This document shows positions 7,555 through 16,882 of a stretch of 33,938 nucleotides of DNA, in pieces. A program made the translations under genes and the position numbers. The DNA comes from DAIOGN01 sp036745245 (GTDB lineage: Bacteria > Zixibacteria > MSB-5A5 > JAUVRN01), in NCBI GenBank assembly GCA_036745245.1, contig DAIOGN010000019.1, positions 1-33,938 on the forward strand, read 5' to 3'. Positions within the stretch are counted from its first letter, which is position 1. Every line of letters starts with the position of its first letter. The notes under the pieces were generated by a model that saw only the letters and a list, made by a program, of their open reading frames with translations, did no database searches and was not told where the DNA came from.

Positions 7555-8991
7555 TTGTCCATTTCAAGCAGATTTCAGGCGTGCATCCTTTCGGGGGGGA
7601 TGGCTGTGATCCTGCTTGGCGCGGGGGATCGGGCCCAGGCAGGAGGGAGCTTCGTTTCGGCAGTCGGCGATCGAGCGCGCGGCATGGGCGGAGCCTTTAC
7701 GGCTCTGGCCGACGACTGGACCGCCGTACATTACAACCCCGCCGGCGCGGCATGGCTGACTCGCTCCGAGTTGTTCGCCACCGCCGCCATTTTCTCGCCT
7801 CGTATCACATACACGCCAGACACGCTTCAGTTCGGCGGCTGGCGTGCAAACAACAAACCGTACGGCGAATACTACAACGCCGACAAGACGATCGTGATGC
7901 CGCAGCTGGGCGGATTCGCCAAGGTGTCGCCGGGCAGCGGAATCTCCCTGGGCATGGGCGTCTATACGCAGGCCGTAAACAATATGGAGTGGGATCTCTA
8001 CGCTCCGTACTACGCGACCAATGAGACCTTCCCCGGCCCCGACACACGATCCGACCTGCGCACGTGGACCTTCCACCCGGCCATGTCGTTCAAGTTCATG
8101 GACAAGCTGGCCGTGGGAGCCGGCTTCGAGGTGACCCGCACCTTGCTGGATCAGAGTCGGGTGATGTTCGTGGACGATCCGGGCGTACAATTCAATCTGC
8201 CTCCGTATCCGGTAGGCCAGGTGATGCTCGACCAGACCGTGGATGGCACCGGCTGGGGGATCGGCTACAATCTGGGCGTTCTCGCCAAGTTCAACCTGTT
8301 CTCCCTGGGCCTCTCCTTTCAAAGCACGATGGTGCAGAAGCTCTCCGGCCAGTCCACCACCAATTTCTGGAGCCAGAAGGTGGAAGGCCGCGGCGATCTC
8401 GGGTCGCCGCTCATCGAACAGGACCTGCTGGGCGGCAAGACGCACACGGCCATTCAGGACATCGATCTCGAGGTAACGCTGCCCCCGTATGTCACCCTCG
8501 GAGTGGCTCTCTTCCCCACAGACGGCCTGCGACTCACCGGTGATCTCACGCACACGTTTTACTCCGAAGTTCCAGGCATCATCGTGACGTCGAACGATTC
8601 AGTGACATTCAAATTCGGAGATCCACAGAGCGATTTCACCACGGTGACCGTGCAGACCACGGAATTGTACCAGTGGGAAGACCAGTTCCGGCTCGCCGCC
8701 GGACTCGAATGGGATGCGTCCGAGAGCCTCCAGCTGCGCATCGGCGCCTACTACGAACCTGCGGTCGTGAAAACCACCAGCCTCACGCCCCTGAACTGGG
8801 ATCCTTCGAGCAAGATCAGTCCGTCGGCGGGCGTGTCGTTTGACATCGGCCCGAGCTGGAACCTGGGCTACAGCTATGGCGCCGTCTTTCATGAAGACCG
8901 CACCGCAAGCGTTTACACGCCGTACAATCAGGCCGGACAGTACGGCGGCATGCGCCACGAGTCGTTCGTGTCGCTCGGGTACCGGTGGTAG
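7555..8991 (+). CDS. FadL/OmpP1/TodX-family outer-membrane channel protein
   Basis: Beta-barrel of the family that lets hydrophobic molecules (fatty acids, aromatics) cross the outer membrane. Seen: signal peptide ending in AGDRAQA; the family's N-terminal region SAVGDRARGMGGAFTALADD then VHYNPAGAAWL; alternating beta-strand pattern throughout; final residues GYRW with terminal aromatic residue, as barrel-assembly needs. About 478 aa. The start is ambiguous. I prefer TTG 7555 because GGGGAG lies eight bases before it; TTGs at 7519 and 7531 are alternatives that lengthen the signal peptide without changing the mature protein. The esterase-like lipoprotein gene follows after 17 bases. The substrate is unknown. 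Confidence 0.85.
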   Translation: MSISSRFQACILSGGMAVILLGAGDRAQAGGSFVSAVGDRARGMGGAFTALADDWTAVHYNPAGAAWLTRSELFATAAIFSPRITYTPDTLQFGGWRANNKPYGEYYNADKTIVMPQLGGFAKVSPGSGISLGMGVYTQAVNNMEWDLYAPYYATNETFPGPDTRSDLRTWTFHPAMSFKFMDKLAVGAGFEVTRTLLDQSRVMFVDDPGVQFNLPPYPVGQVMLDQTVDGTGWGIGYNLGVLAKFNLFSLGLSFQSTMVQKLSGQSTTNFWSQKVEGRGDLGSPLIEQDLLGGKTHTAIQDIDLEVTLPPYVTLGVALFPTDGLRLTGDLTHTFYSEVPGIIVTSNDSVTFKFGDPQSDFTTVTVQTTELYQWEDQFRLAAGLEWDASESLQLRIGAYYEPAVVKTTSLTPLNWDPSSKISPSAGVSFDIGPSWNLGYSYGAVFHEDRTASVYTPYNQAGQYGGMRHESFVSLGYRW

Positions 8992-9008
8992 GGGGAAGGG
9001 CCGAGGAC

Positions 9009-10313
9009 ATGCGAAACATTCTCCGGATACAGAATCTGCTCCTCGCGGCGCTTTGCACCGCGATCGTGTGGGGATGCGAACGGCGTGAAGACCCCACGCA
9101 GCCCATCGTGACCGGTGAAAACGGCACGGTCGTCAAGTTCACGCACGAGTTCGGCCCCGACGGACCCGGTTATCTGCCTCCCAATGGCGAAGGGCTGACC
9201 CTCACCGAGAGCCCGCTGCGCGATTCCAAGACCTACCGTCCGCCGGGATACCGTCCGGAGGGCCAGGGCCGGCCGTATCCGGTGCTCTATCTCTTGCTCG
9301 ACTTCGGCGGCAATGGTGGCAACGGCGGCAACACGGACGTCACCGAGGAGTACTACTTCGAAATCGGGCTGCGCCGCCTGGCCGACAGCCTGATTCTGGG
9401 CGGCGTGATCAAGCCCATGATGATCGCTACGGTGGACCTGTACAACGCCTACGGCGGGTCGTGGTACCAGTCGAACAACATTCAGGGCATGTACGAAGAC
9501 TGCCTTACGGAGTTTGTGGCCTACACCGACACGGCCACCAATTTCTCGCAGCACAACGGACGGTTGAGCCGCGCCATTTCGGGCGTGGGCATGGGCGGCT
9601 ACGGGGCCATCTACATGTCCATGTCCCATCCCGAACTGTTCGCGTCGGCGTCGTCCATCAACGGGCACCTCGCGTTCACTTCGGTGTCCGTCACGCACGG
9701 TTTTGCGGGCATCTCCGCGTGGATCCCGAGGGTCTTCCAGGAGAATTTCGTTACGCCGCTCCCGCCGGGCACGCTGGGCACTCCGGAGGCTTTGCTGCCG
9801 TACTACAGCATGTCGCCCAACATCAACCGGGCGCTTTTGAAGCCGTACACCAATCTGATGTTCTCGATGGCGGCCGCCTTCTCACCCTTCGATCCGGCCA
9901 CCGCCACCCTGAACGACTCGCTCACGTGGATGAACGCCGCCATGGCGGGCGGGGCCGACCGCAGCTGGAAAGTCGCCATGCCGTTCGACTGGTCGGGGCA
10001 ACTCTGGCCCACGTCGTGGCAGAAATGGCGGACCAAGGACGTGGCGCAGATTCTCGCCGGCAATCCGGTGGCTCTGGCCGACGTGGAGGTGCTGGTGATC
10101 GCCGGCTCCACGCCCGATTTCAACATCCTGGAGCAGAATCGAGTGTTCCACGATGTCGCGTTGGCGCGCGGCGCGTCCACGGTGAGCTACCAGGAATTCG
10201 AGGGCTACGACGGCTATCCCACGCGGGAGCGGAACTACCTCGATCGAACGCTGCGTGACATTCTAATCTTCCACTCGCAGCAGTTCCCGGATCCCGAGAC
10301 GCTGGGACCATAA
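9009..10313 (+). CDS. Esterase-fold (PF00756-like) lipoprotein lacking catalytic Ser and His
   Basis: 434 aa. A lipoprotein signal ends at lipobox VWGC (Cys23), so the protein is membrane-attached outside the cytoplasm. The rest follows the putative esterase (esterase D/mycolyltransferase-like) alpha/beta-hydrolase pattern: PYPVLYLLLDFGG, EFVAYTDTATNF, the nucleophile-elbow region AISGVGMGGYGAIYMSMSHPEL, VLVIAGSTPDF and YQEFEGYDGYPTRERNY. Where the family has GxSMGG the sequence is GVGMGG, so the nucleophile Ser is Gly194 (codon GGC, 9588-9590). The GGHDW-type His appears to be Tyr400 (TAC, 10206-10208). The Asp is kept. The ATG at 9009 is chosen because it gives a proper signal and has a purine-rich site before it. 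Likely a non-catalytic binding or structural protein working with the upstream barrel. Confidence 0.8.
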   Translation: MRNILRIQNLLLAALCTAIVWGCERREDPTQPIVTGENGTVVKFTHEFGPDGPGYLPPNGEGLTLTESPLRDSKTYRPPGYRPEGQGRPYPVLYLLLDFGGNGGNGGNTDVTEEYYFEIGLRRLADSLILGGVIKPMMIATVDLYNAYGGSWYQSNNIQGMYEDCLTEFVAYTDTATNFSQHNGRLSRAISGVGMGGYGAIYMSMSHPELFASASSINGHLAFTSVSVTHGFAGISAWIPRVFQENFVTPLPPGTLGTPEALLPYYSMSPNINRALLKPYTNLMFSMAAAFSPFDPATATLNDSLTWMNAAMAGGADRSWKVAMPFDWSGQLWPTSWQKWRTKDVAQILAGNPVALADVEVLVIAGSTPDFNILEQNRVFHDVALARGASTVSYQEFEGYDGYPTRERNYLDRTLRDILIFHSQQFPDPETLGP

Positions 10314-10315
10314 GC

Positions 10316-10347
10316 TGGGGTCAGACCCCGGTTGTTGGTTTGCACAC
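10316..10347 (+). repeat. REP-like repeat, locus A copy 1
   Basis: Begins TGGGGTCAGACCCCGG, with the near-perfect palindrome GGGGTC-A-GACCCC at 10317-10329. It starts three bases after the esterase-like gene stop. Over 32 bases it matches the inverted copy at 12866-12897 with four mismatches, so the homology extends well beyond the palindrome. Confidence 0.75.
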
Positions 10348-10362
10348 TCGATGATCTTGGAA

Positions 10363-10388
10363 GGCGCCCTGTGGGGCGCCTTTTTTTT
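10363..10388 (+). terminator. Rho-independent terminator of the barrel/esterase-like unit
   Basis: Perfect 7-bp stem GGCGCCC (10363-10369) and GGGCGCC (10374-10380) with a four-base loop, followed directly by eight Ts (10381-10388). The direction fits the plus-strand gene ending at 10313. It has no T-run on the minus strand, so it would not serve the convergent dockerin gene. Confidence 0.9.
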
Positions 10389-10395
10389 GCCTAAT

Positions 10396-10435
10396 TGGGG
10401 TCCGAGGCAATTTACTTGAACCGCTTCTGACCCCA
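10396..10435. repeat. REP-like repeat, locus A copy 2 (two facing ends)
   Basis: A 40-base unit starting TGGGGTCCGAGGCAATTTAC and ending TTCTGACCCCA. The two ends are inverted copies with one mismatch in the first ten bases. The left end is a diverged version of TGGGGTCAGAGGCAAATTAA seen at 12945-12964 and 19910-19929. Confidence 0.7.
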
Positions 10436-10447
10436 TGAACTGCCCGT

Positions 10448-10476
10448 GTGCGTACGCACGAACGGGGCTGACCCCA
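10448..10476. repeat. Palindrome GTGCGTACGCAC and REP-like end, locus A copy 3
   Basis: GTGCGTACGCAC (10448-10459) is a perfect 12-base palindrome. It is followed by GGGGCTGACCCCA (10464-10476), a third, degenerate repeat end on the minus strand, eight bases from the stop of the convergent dockerin gene. With the terminator and the other copies, nearly the whole 170-base gap 10314-10483 is occupied by inverted repeats. Confidence 0.5.
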
Positions 10477-10483
10477 GCGAGCG

Positions 10484-12718
10484 CTACGGACAGGTCCAGA
10501 GAGTTCCAATAGAGATACAGGCGTCGGGCGGAGCCGGTCCGTTCTTGAACACGTAATGGATGGAGGCGATCAGGTCGCTCACGTTCAACTTGCCGCTGAG
10601 GGTCAGATCGAACATTGCTTCGCAGGGCTCAGGGCGTTGGCCTCCTTTGAAGACGTAGTTGACGAACATGATGATGTCCGCGACCGTGACCTTCTGATCG
10701 TGACTCAGGTCACCCAGAATCAGCTGTTCACAGTCGACCTCGCAGCCGTTGCACCAGTACTCCCCATCGCAGCCTTCGCCGCACTCATGCACGTTGTTGC
10801 CGCACACGGGGAGCGGACCCATCGGATCGCCCCACTCGACCACAGACCAGCAGAGCAGGGTGGGAACGCGCGTGTTCGTGTACAGGGTATTGTTCCACCT
10901 GCCGGGTACCCGCCCGGCGGTCTGCAGGAAGGGACCCCACATGGCGACCACGGTCTCGATGCGATCGATTCCGAAATTGTTGGGTTCGCCGGAGGCCCAG
11001 TTCCAGTAGACGGGGGGTTCGCCCGTGATCCAACACCAGCACACGCCGAAGTAACGGCCGCCCAGGAAGAACTGATCGTCGTCGGGCGTGGGATTGAGGT
11101 TTCCGATGACCGTCTGGAGAACGAACTCGTTTTCCTCGGGCGACGTGATCGTTGCGAGATACGCAGATTGGCCGCCGTACTGCAGGGTCGAGGCGATCGA
11201 GTCGGCCTCTTTCCAGGTCTGCAATTGCGAGAGGATCGCGTACCAGTGGTCGTTGCCGCCTTCGGAGACGGGCCATTTCACAAGGTGAACTACCGAGTCC
11301 TCGAAAATCGACTGGCACGAATCACCCACGCCGTCACTGTCGGTGTCCTCCTGGAGCGGATTGAACACCGTCGGGCAGTTGTCGAGCACGCACACACTCA
11401 CCGGAAAGCCGGGATCGCCGAACCCGTCGGCGTCTCCATCGGTGCAGACGTCGCACGCGTCTCCCGAGCCGTCTGAGTCGAAGTCCTGCTGGCCCGAATT
11501 GGCAACGTCCGGGCAGTTGTCGCAGAGATCGCCCCTTCCGTCACCATCCAGATCCTCCTGGAGCGGATTGGCCACGGTGGGGCAGTTGTCGAGAGCGCAC
11601 GTGTTCGCCGAAAAGCCGGGATTTCCGAAGCCATCGCCGTCGGTGTCGGTGCAGGGATCGCAGGCGTCACCCAGGCCGTCCGAGTCGAAGTCCTCCTGAC
11701 CAGAATTGGCGAGCGCGGGGCAGTTGTCGCACAGGTCGCCCTTGCCATCGCTATCCAGGTCGGCCTGACCCGGGTTGGCAAAGCCTGGACAATTGTCACA
11801 AGCATCGCCCAGGCCGTCAGAATCGCCGTCGGCTTGCGACGGGTTCGACAGGGCCGGGCAGTTGTCTATGGGGCACGTGTTGGCGGCGAAGCCCGGGTTT
11901 CCAAAGCCGTCGTGATCGGTGTCGGTGCAAAGGTCGCAGGCGTCGCCCTGCCCGTCGGAATCGAAGTCCTGCTGGCCCGGATTGGCCACTGTGGCGCAGT
12001 TGTCGCACGAATTGCCCACGCCATCACCGTCCGTGTCGGTCTGTGACGAGTTGGAAATCTGCGGGCAATTGTCACAGCCGCCGAAGACTCCGTCTGCATC
12101 GGTGTCATTACCGATGCAGATGTTGCCTCGTGTATACTGTGGGATGCGTTCGGCACCCAACGCGTCGGCGAAGGAGAGGAAGTTCGACGGGGGGATGGTG
12201 ACGGTGTCCACCACGACGCGTCCCGGCTGAGTGCTGGCGGCCAGGCGAAAATGGACGTTTACGAGCGGGCCGGTCGAAGGCCCGATGCCTGCGCCGAACG
12301 ACACGAAGCCGATGAGGATCCGCTTGTTCACCGGGTCGACCAGCGACGTGCGCTGCGACCAGGCGGCGTGCGTGCCCAAAGGCGAGGGATAGCTCACGCC
12401 CTTGTTGGATGTGGCTGGATCCACCACCGTGGTGTCGACGGTCAAGTTCGCGTAGCCGCTGTAATCCAGAGGGATCACGAAGGAGGCGATGCCCGGAGTC
12501 TTTGTGTTGATGCTGACGGTGAGTGTGAACTGCTGCGCGGCCGCGGGCAGTGTAATGTTGCGCGACGACACTGCGACGAAGTCGGTGTCGGAGATGATCT
12601 GACAAAGGGCCGGTGACGGAAAGGCCGCAACGAGGGCGGTCAGCAGAGCGAAGATCAGGTGTGGTGCCCGCGGTCTGGCAGGCTCCAACTTCTGTGACTG
12701 GGGGGCTCGAGTTGCCAA
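10484..12718 (-). CDS. Secreted multidomain protein: cohesin-like, thrombospondin type 3 repeats, C-type-lectin-like, dockerin-like
   Basis: 744 aa. Signal peptide ends near PSPALCQ (about 40). Residues about 45-200 look like a cohesin-type beta-sandwich (FTLTVSINTKTPGIASFVIPLDY; LVNVHFRLAAS). Residues 205-468 are calcium-binding thrombospondin type 3 repeats (DNCP, NPxQ, DxDxDGxGDxCD) on a strict 23-residue period. Residues about 490-630 are C-type-lectin-like (HWYAILSQLQTWKEA, WNWASGEPNN, GRWNN). After a Cys-rich knot (639-663), residues 668-730 hold two dockerin-type EF-hand repeats (GDLSHDQKVTVADIIMFVNY). Start TTG 12716-12718 has AGGAGG six bases upstream. Probably a surface or secreted adhesin; no partner cohesin or dockerin protein is seen nearby. 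Confidence 0.85.
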   Translation of the reverse strand: MATRAPQSQKLEPARPRAPHLIFALLTALVAAFPSPALCQIISDTDFVAVSSRNITLPAAAQQFTLTVSINTKTPGIASFVIPLDYSGYANLTVDTTVVDPATSNKGVSYPSPLGTHAAWSQRTSLVDPVNKRILIGFVSFGAGIGPSTGPLVNVHFRLAASTQPGRVVVDTVTIPPSNFLSFADALGAERIPQYTRGNICIGNDTDADGVFGGCDNCPQISNSSQTDTDGDGVGNSCDNCATVANPGQQDFDSDGQGDACDLCTDTDHDGFGNPGFAANTCPIDNCPALSNPSQADGDSDGLGDACDNCPGFANPGQADLDSDGKGDLCDNCPALANSGQEDFDSDGLGDACDPCTDTDGDGFGNPGFSANTCALDNCPTVANPLQEDLDGDGRGDLCDNCPDVANSGQQDFDSDGSGDACDVCTDGDADGFGDPGFPVSVCVLDNCPTVFNPLQEDTDSDGVGDSCQSIFEDSVVHLVKWPVSEGGNDHWYAILSQLQTWKEADSIASTLQYGGQSAYLATITSPEENEFVLQTVIGNLNPTPDDDQFFLGGRYFGVCWCWITGEPPVYWNWASGEPNNFGIDRIETVVAMWGPFLQTAGRVPGRWNNTLYTNTRVPTLLCWSVVEWGDPMGPLPVCGNNVHECGEGCDGEYWCNGCEVDCEQLILGDLSHDQKVTVADIIMFVNYVFKGGQRPEPCEAMFDLTLSGKLNVSDLIASIHYVFKNGPAPPDACISIGTLWTCP

Positions 12719-12823
12719 GGCTTGCCTCCTGGTGGCGCGCTGGCTAAGTGAACCGTGGGGCAGCGGAAAGGTGTCGGTGGCAGGGCGAGAGCGCCGCGGG
12801 TGGACCCCTCCGATTACAGCTGA

Positions 12824-12852
12824 AATCTATCTTCGCTCATTTGGTTCGTCAA
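12824..12852 (-). promoter_or_regulatory. Putative sigma70 promoter of the multidomain dockerin gene
   Basis: Read on the minus strand, TTGACG (12847-12852) is followed after 17 bases by TAGATT (12824-12829), giving a leader of roughly 100 bases before the TTG start. The REP-like copy at 12866-12897 ends 13 bases upstream of the -35 box. Confidence 0.45.
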
Positions 12853-12865
12853 TCGGAATGAATTT

Positions 12866-12897
12866 GTATGCAAGGCAACGACCGGGGTCTGACCCCA
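12866..12897 (-). repeat. REP-like repeat, locus B copy 1
   Basis: On the minus strand it begins TGGGGTCAGACCCCGGTCG. It matches the copy at 10316-10347 at 28 of 32 positions. It lies beyond the groEL terminator and next to the promoter of the dockerin gene. Confidence 0.75.
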
Positions 12898-12929
12898 ATA
12901 AAAAACCCGCCCCCTTGCGAGGGCGGGTT
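12898..12929 (-). terminator. Rho-independent terminator of groESL
   Basis: Perfect 9-bp stem formed by 12921-12929 and 12904-12912 with an eight-base loop. On the minus strand it is followed by a run of six Ts then ATT. It lies 37 bases past the groEL stop and is flanked on both sides by repeat copies. Confidence 0.9.
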
Positions 12930-12944
12930 GGATCGTCAGGCAGG

Positions 12945-12964
12945 TTAATTTGCCTCTGACCCCA
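12945..12964 (-). repeat. REP-like repeat, locus B copy 2
   Basis: On the minus strand reads TGGGGTCAGAGGCAAATTAA, identical over 20 bases to 19910-19929. It lies one base beyond the groEL stop codon. Confidence 0.75.
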
Positions 12965-12965
12965 A

Positions 12966-14612
<1,647 letters not shown>

Positions 14613-14650
14613 CTATGAATTCTCCTGACTGTTATTGACTTGAGTTGCGC

Positions 14651-14941
14651 TTACCCGACCACCGCGAGAATGTCCGTCTCGCGCATGATCAGGAGATCGT
14701 CGCCGTTGAGGCTGACTTCCGTGCCCGAGTATTTCCCGTACAGCACCTTGTCGCCCTTCTTGACTTCCAGATTGATGTGTTTGCCGTCGTCGGTCGTGCG
14801 GCCGGTTCCCACTTCCATCACTTCGCCCTGCATGGGCTTTTCCTTAGCGGTGTCGGGAATGATAATCCCGCCCTTCTTGACCTCTTCCGCGCCTTCAAGC
14901 GGCTTGATGACCACGCGGTCAGCAAGTGGACGTACCTTCAT
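14651..14941 (-). CDS. groES: Co-chaperonin GroES (10 kDa)
   Basis: 96-aa lid of the GroEL chamber. Seen: MKVRPLADRVVIKPL, the mobile loop GAEEVKKGGIIIPDTAKEKP, GEVMEVGTG and KKGDKVLYGKYSGTEV. The ATG at 14939-14941 is chosen over one six codons upstream: it gives the family's normal start and has AAGGAGG at good spacing. First gene of the heat-shock operon. Confidence 0.98.
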   Translation of the reverse strand: MKVRPLADRVVIKPLEGAEEVKKGGIIIPDTAKEKPMQGEVMEVGTGRTTDDGKHINLEVKKGDKVLYGKYSGTEVSLNGDDLLIMRETDILAVVG

Positions 14942-15011
14942 TTGTGAATCCTCCTTCAATACAACCTGAGATCTGAGTATCGAGGTTGAATGTTGTGTCG
15001 CGTTCTGGTTG

Positions 15012-15038
15012 TTAGCACTCGCTAAAGGTGAGTGCTAA
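15012..15038 (-). promoter_or_regulatory. CIRCE operator (HrcA binding site)
   Basis: Perfect match to the established CIRCE pattern: TTAGCACTC (15012-15020), nine bases, GAGTGCTAA (15030-15038). It lies just downstream of the groES promoter -10 box, where HrcA binding would block transcription until heat shock. The hrcA gene itself is not in the window. Confidence 0.97.
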
Positions 15039-15045
15039 CAGCTGG

Positions 15046-15075
15046 AGTATACGCGCGGGCAGCAAAACGGGACAA
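15046..15075 (-). promoter_or_regulatory. Sigma70-type promoter of groESL
   Basis: On the minus strand, -35 box TTGTCC (15070-15075), 18-base spacer and -10 box TATACT (15046-15051). Transcription would start at about 15038, within CIRCE. The position and the operator make this the vegetative HrcA-controlled promoter. Confidence 0.7.
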
Positions 15076-15127
15076 GACTTTTGTACGAATCTGGACTCGG
15101 AAAGGTAAGTGTTTGTGTGGCAGTGTA

Positions 15128-15904
15128 TTAGCTTGACTTCGAGGTGGCTGAACGGGCGAAGAGCGAGAGCCCTTTGAGGGTAAGATTGACATCGACCGCC
15201 TGGATTCCCTTGATCCCCCCACCCCACAGCTCCGCCAGCCCGCCTGTGGCGATCACTTTGGGCTCTCCCCCCAGCTCCACCCGGATGCAGGCCAGGATGT
15301 ACTCCACCTGCCCCACGGTCCCGAAGTAGATCCCAGATTGCATGGCCGACCGCGTGTCCTTCCCGATCACGTGCGGGGGCTTCTCGATCCGCACCCTGAA
15401 CAGCTGCGCGGCGCGACGCGCCAGCTCGGCCGAACTGGTGATGACACCCGGGAGTATGACGCCGCCCACGTAGGTGCCCCTGGAGTCGAGAACGTCGAAC
15501 GTGGTGGCCGTGCCGAAGTCCACCACCACGCAGGGCGCTCCGTGCAGATGCAGCGCCGCCAGGGCGTTGGCCAGCCGGTCGGCGCCCACTTGCGTTGGCT
15601 CGCGCACGGCAATCTCAAAGCCCAGGGGCGAGGCGGCCGAGAGCGAGTCTGCGCGACAGCCGAAGTACTCGCGCGCCATATTCTCGTACACCGCGGTGAG
15701 CACGGGCACCACGGAACACAGCACGACCTGCGTCACCGGTTCAACGCTCTTGATGTGGTGGTCGATGAGTTGCTTGCAGAGAATGCCCGCTTCGTCGGTG
15801 GTGTACGCGCGCCGGCTCTGGATGCGAAACGAACCCAATAGCTCGTCGCCTTTGAAGCAGCCGATGACCGTGTTGGTGTTGCCGATGTCGATGGCGAGCA
15901 GCAT
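15128..15904 (-). CDS. coaX: Type III pantothenate kinase
   Basis: Phosphorylates pantothenate with ATP, the first step of coenzyme A synthesis; the type III enzyme is not inhibited by CoA. 258 aa. Seen: phosphate-binding DIGNTNT (residues 6-12), VGADRLANALAAL, and VVVDFGTATTFDVL with GGVILPGV. All ASKHA-fold landmarks are present. The ATG lies three bases after the birA stop, so it is probably translated from the nadC-birA-coaX transcript. The 186 bases after its stop carry the groES promoter and CIRCE. Confidence 0.95.
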   Translation of the reverse strand: MLLAIDIGNTNTVIGCFKGDELLGSFRIQSRRAYTTDEAGILCKQLIDHHIKSVEPVTQVVLCSVVPVLTAVYENMAREYFGCRADSLSAASPLGFEIAVREPTQVGADRLANALAALHLHGAPCVVVDFGTATTFDVLDSRGTYVGGVILPGVITSSAELARRAAQLFRVRIEKPPHVIGKDTRSAMQSGIYFGTVGQVEYILACIRVELGGEPKVIATGGLAELWGGGIKGIQAVDVNLTLKGLSLFARSATSKSS

Positions 15905-15907
15905 GGT

Positions 15908-16882
15908 TTATTTCACCCTCAGAGAAGCCTCACCCACCCGCACCTGCGAGGTACCGCCATCGGTGGCGAGCACCAGTTCGCCATTGCCGGCCATGTCGAG
16001 CACCGTGCCCGACACCGATCCGTGCGGGAAGATCACCTCCACGGGACGGCCCACCAGATGCGAGGACGACAGAAACTCCTCGCGAATGGCCGAGAACCCC
16101 GACTTCACGTAGGCGTCGTATCTCTCTTCCAGGCCCAGGAGAATCGCCGCCAGCACGGCCACCCGGTCCCACGTGCGGCCCGTGGCCATGGCGAGCGATC
16201 CGGCCGTGGCCGAGAGCTCCGGCGGCAGGCTCGAAGCGGGCAGATTAACATTGATGCCCATGCCAAGCACGGCAAATCTCACCCGCGCGCCCTCCACGGC
16301 CGACTCACCAAGCACGCCGGCCACCTTGCGGCCGTCGAGGTACACATCGTTCGGCCACTTCAACTCCGGCCTGGCTCCCGTGACACGCTCGATTCCATGG
16401 GCGATGGCCAACGCACCCAGAAGCGGGATGCCGGTACACTTTTCGGGATCGATCCGGGGCCGAAGCACCAAAGACATCCAGATGCCCACGCCGGGCGGCG
16501 AATGCCACGTCCTGCCCTGGCGACCGCGGCCGCGGAGCTGCTCCTCCGCCGTCACGAGCGTGCCTTCCGGGGCCTCCGCCTGCGCCAGTCGCGCGGCGGC
16601 TTCGTTTGTGGAGCCAAGTCGGCCGTAACTGAACAGGGGCAGCCCGAAGCGCCTGCCACGCAGCACGGGCTCGAGGTGTTCGGCCAGGAGGAGATCATGA
16701 CTCCCCATCAGCCGAACAACACCCTCCTTGTGTTCGAGCAGATAGCCCCGCGCCGTCAGGGAAGCCAGGGCCCTCTTTAATCGTAGTCCTGAAATCTCCG
16801 GTGGATCCGTGGCCTGTGCCTCGCGCACGGGACCCGAGGACAGCCTCGCCAGGAGCTGGTCGGCCAGCCGCTCGTCGGTCAT
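15908..16882 (-). CDS. birA: Biotin--[acetyl-CoA-carboxylase] ligase, with N-terminal helix-turn-helix
   Basis: Makes biotinoyl-AMP and attaches biotin to the carboxyl carrier protein. 324 aa, as in the bifunctional repressor type. Residues 1-60 form a winged helix (ISGLRLKRALASLTARGYLLE), so it may also repress biotin genes. The catalytic part has STNEAA (91-96), GRGRQGR (118-124), KWPNDV and GRKVAGVLGE (Lys186). The ATG 16880-16882 overlaps the nadC stop by four bases. The longer open frame upstream lies inside nadC and has no family similarity. Confidence 0.94.
   Translation of the reverse strand: MTDERLADQLLARLSSGPVREAQATDPPEISGLRLKRALASLTARGYLLEHKEGVVRLMGSHDLLLAEHLEPVLRGRRFGLPLFSYGRLGSTNEAAARLAQAEAPEGTLVTAEEQLRGRGRQGRTWHSPPGVGIWMSLVLRPRIDPEKCTGIPLLGALAIAHGIERVTGARPELKWPNDVYLDGRKVAGVLGESAVEGARVRFAVLGMGINVNLPASSLPPELSATAGSLAMATGRTWDRVAVLAAILLGLEERYDAYVKSGFSAIREEFLSSSHLVGRPVEVIFPHGSVSGTVLDMAGNGELVLATDGGTSQVRVGEASLRVK

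Noticed and set aside
11310..12110. Regularly spaced DNA repeats that could suggest a CRISPR array
   Set aside because: The repeats are in frame, encode thrombospondin type 3 units and vary at third positions; there are no unique spacers or cas genes.
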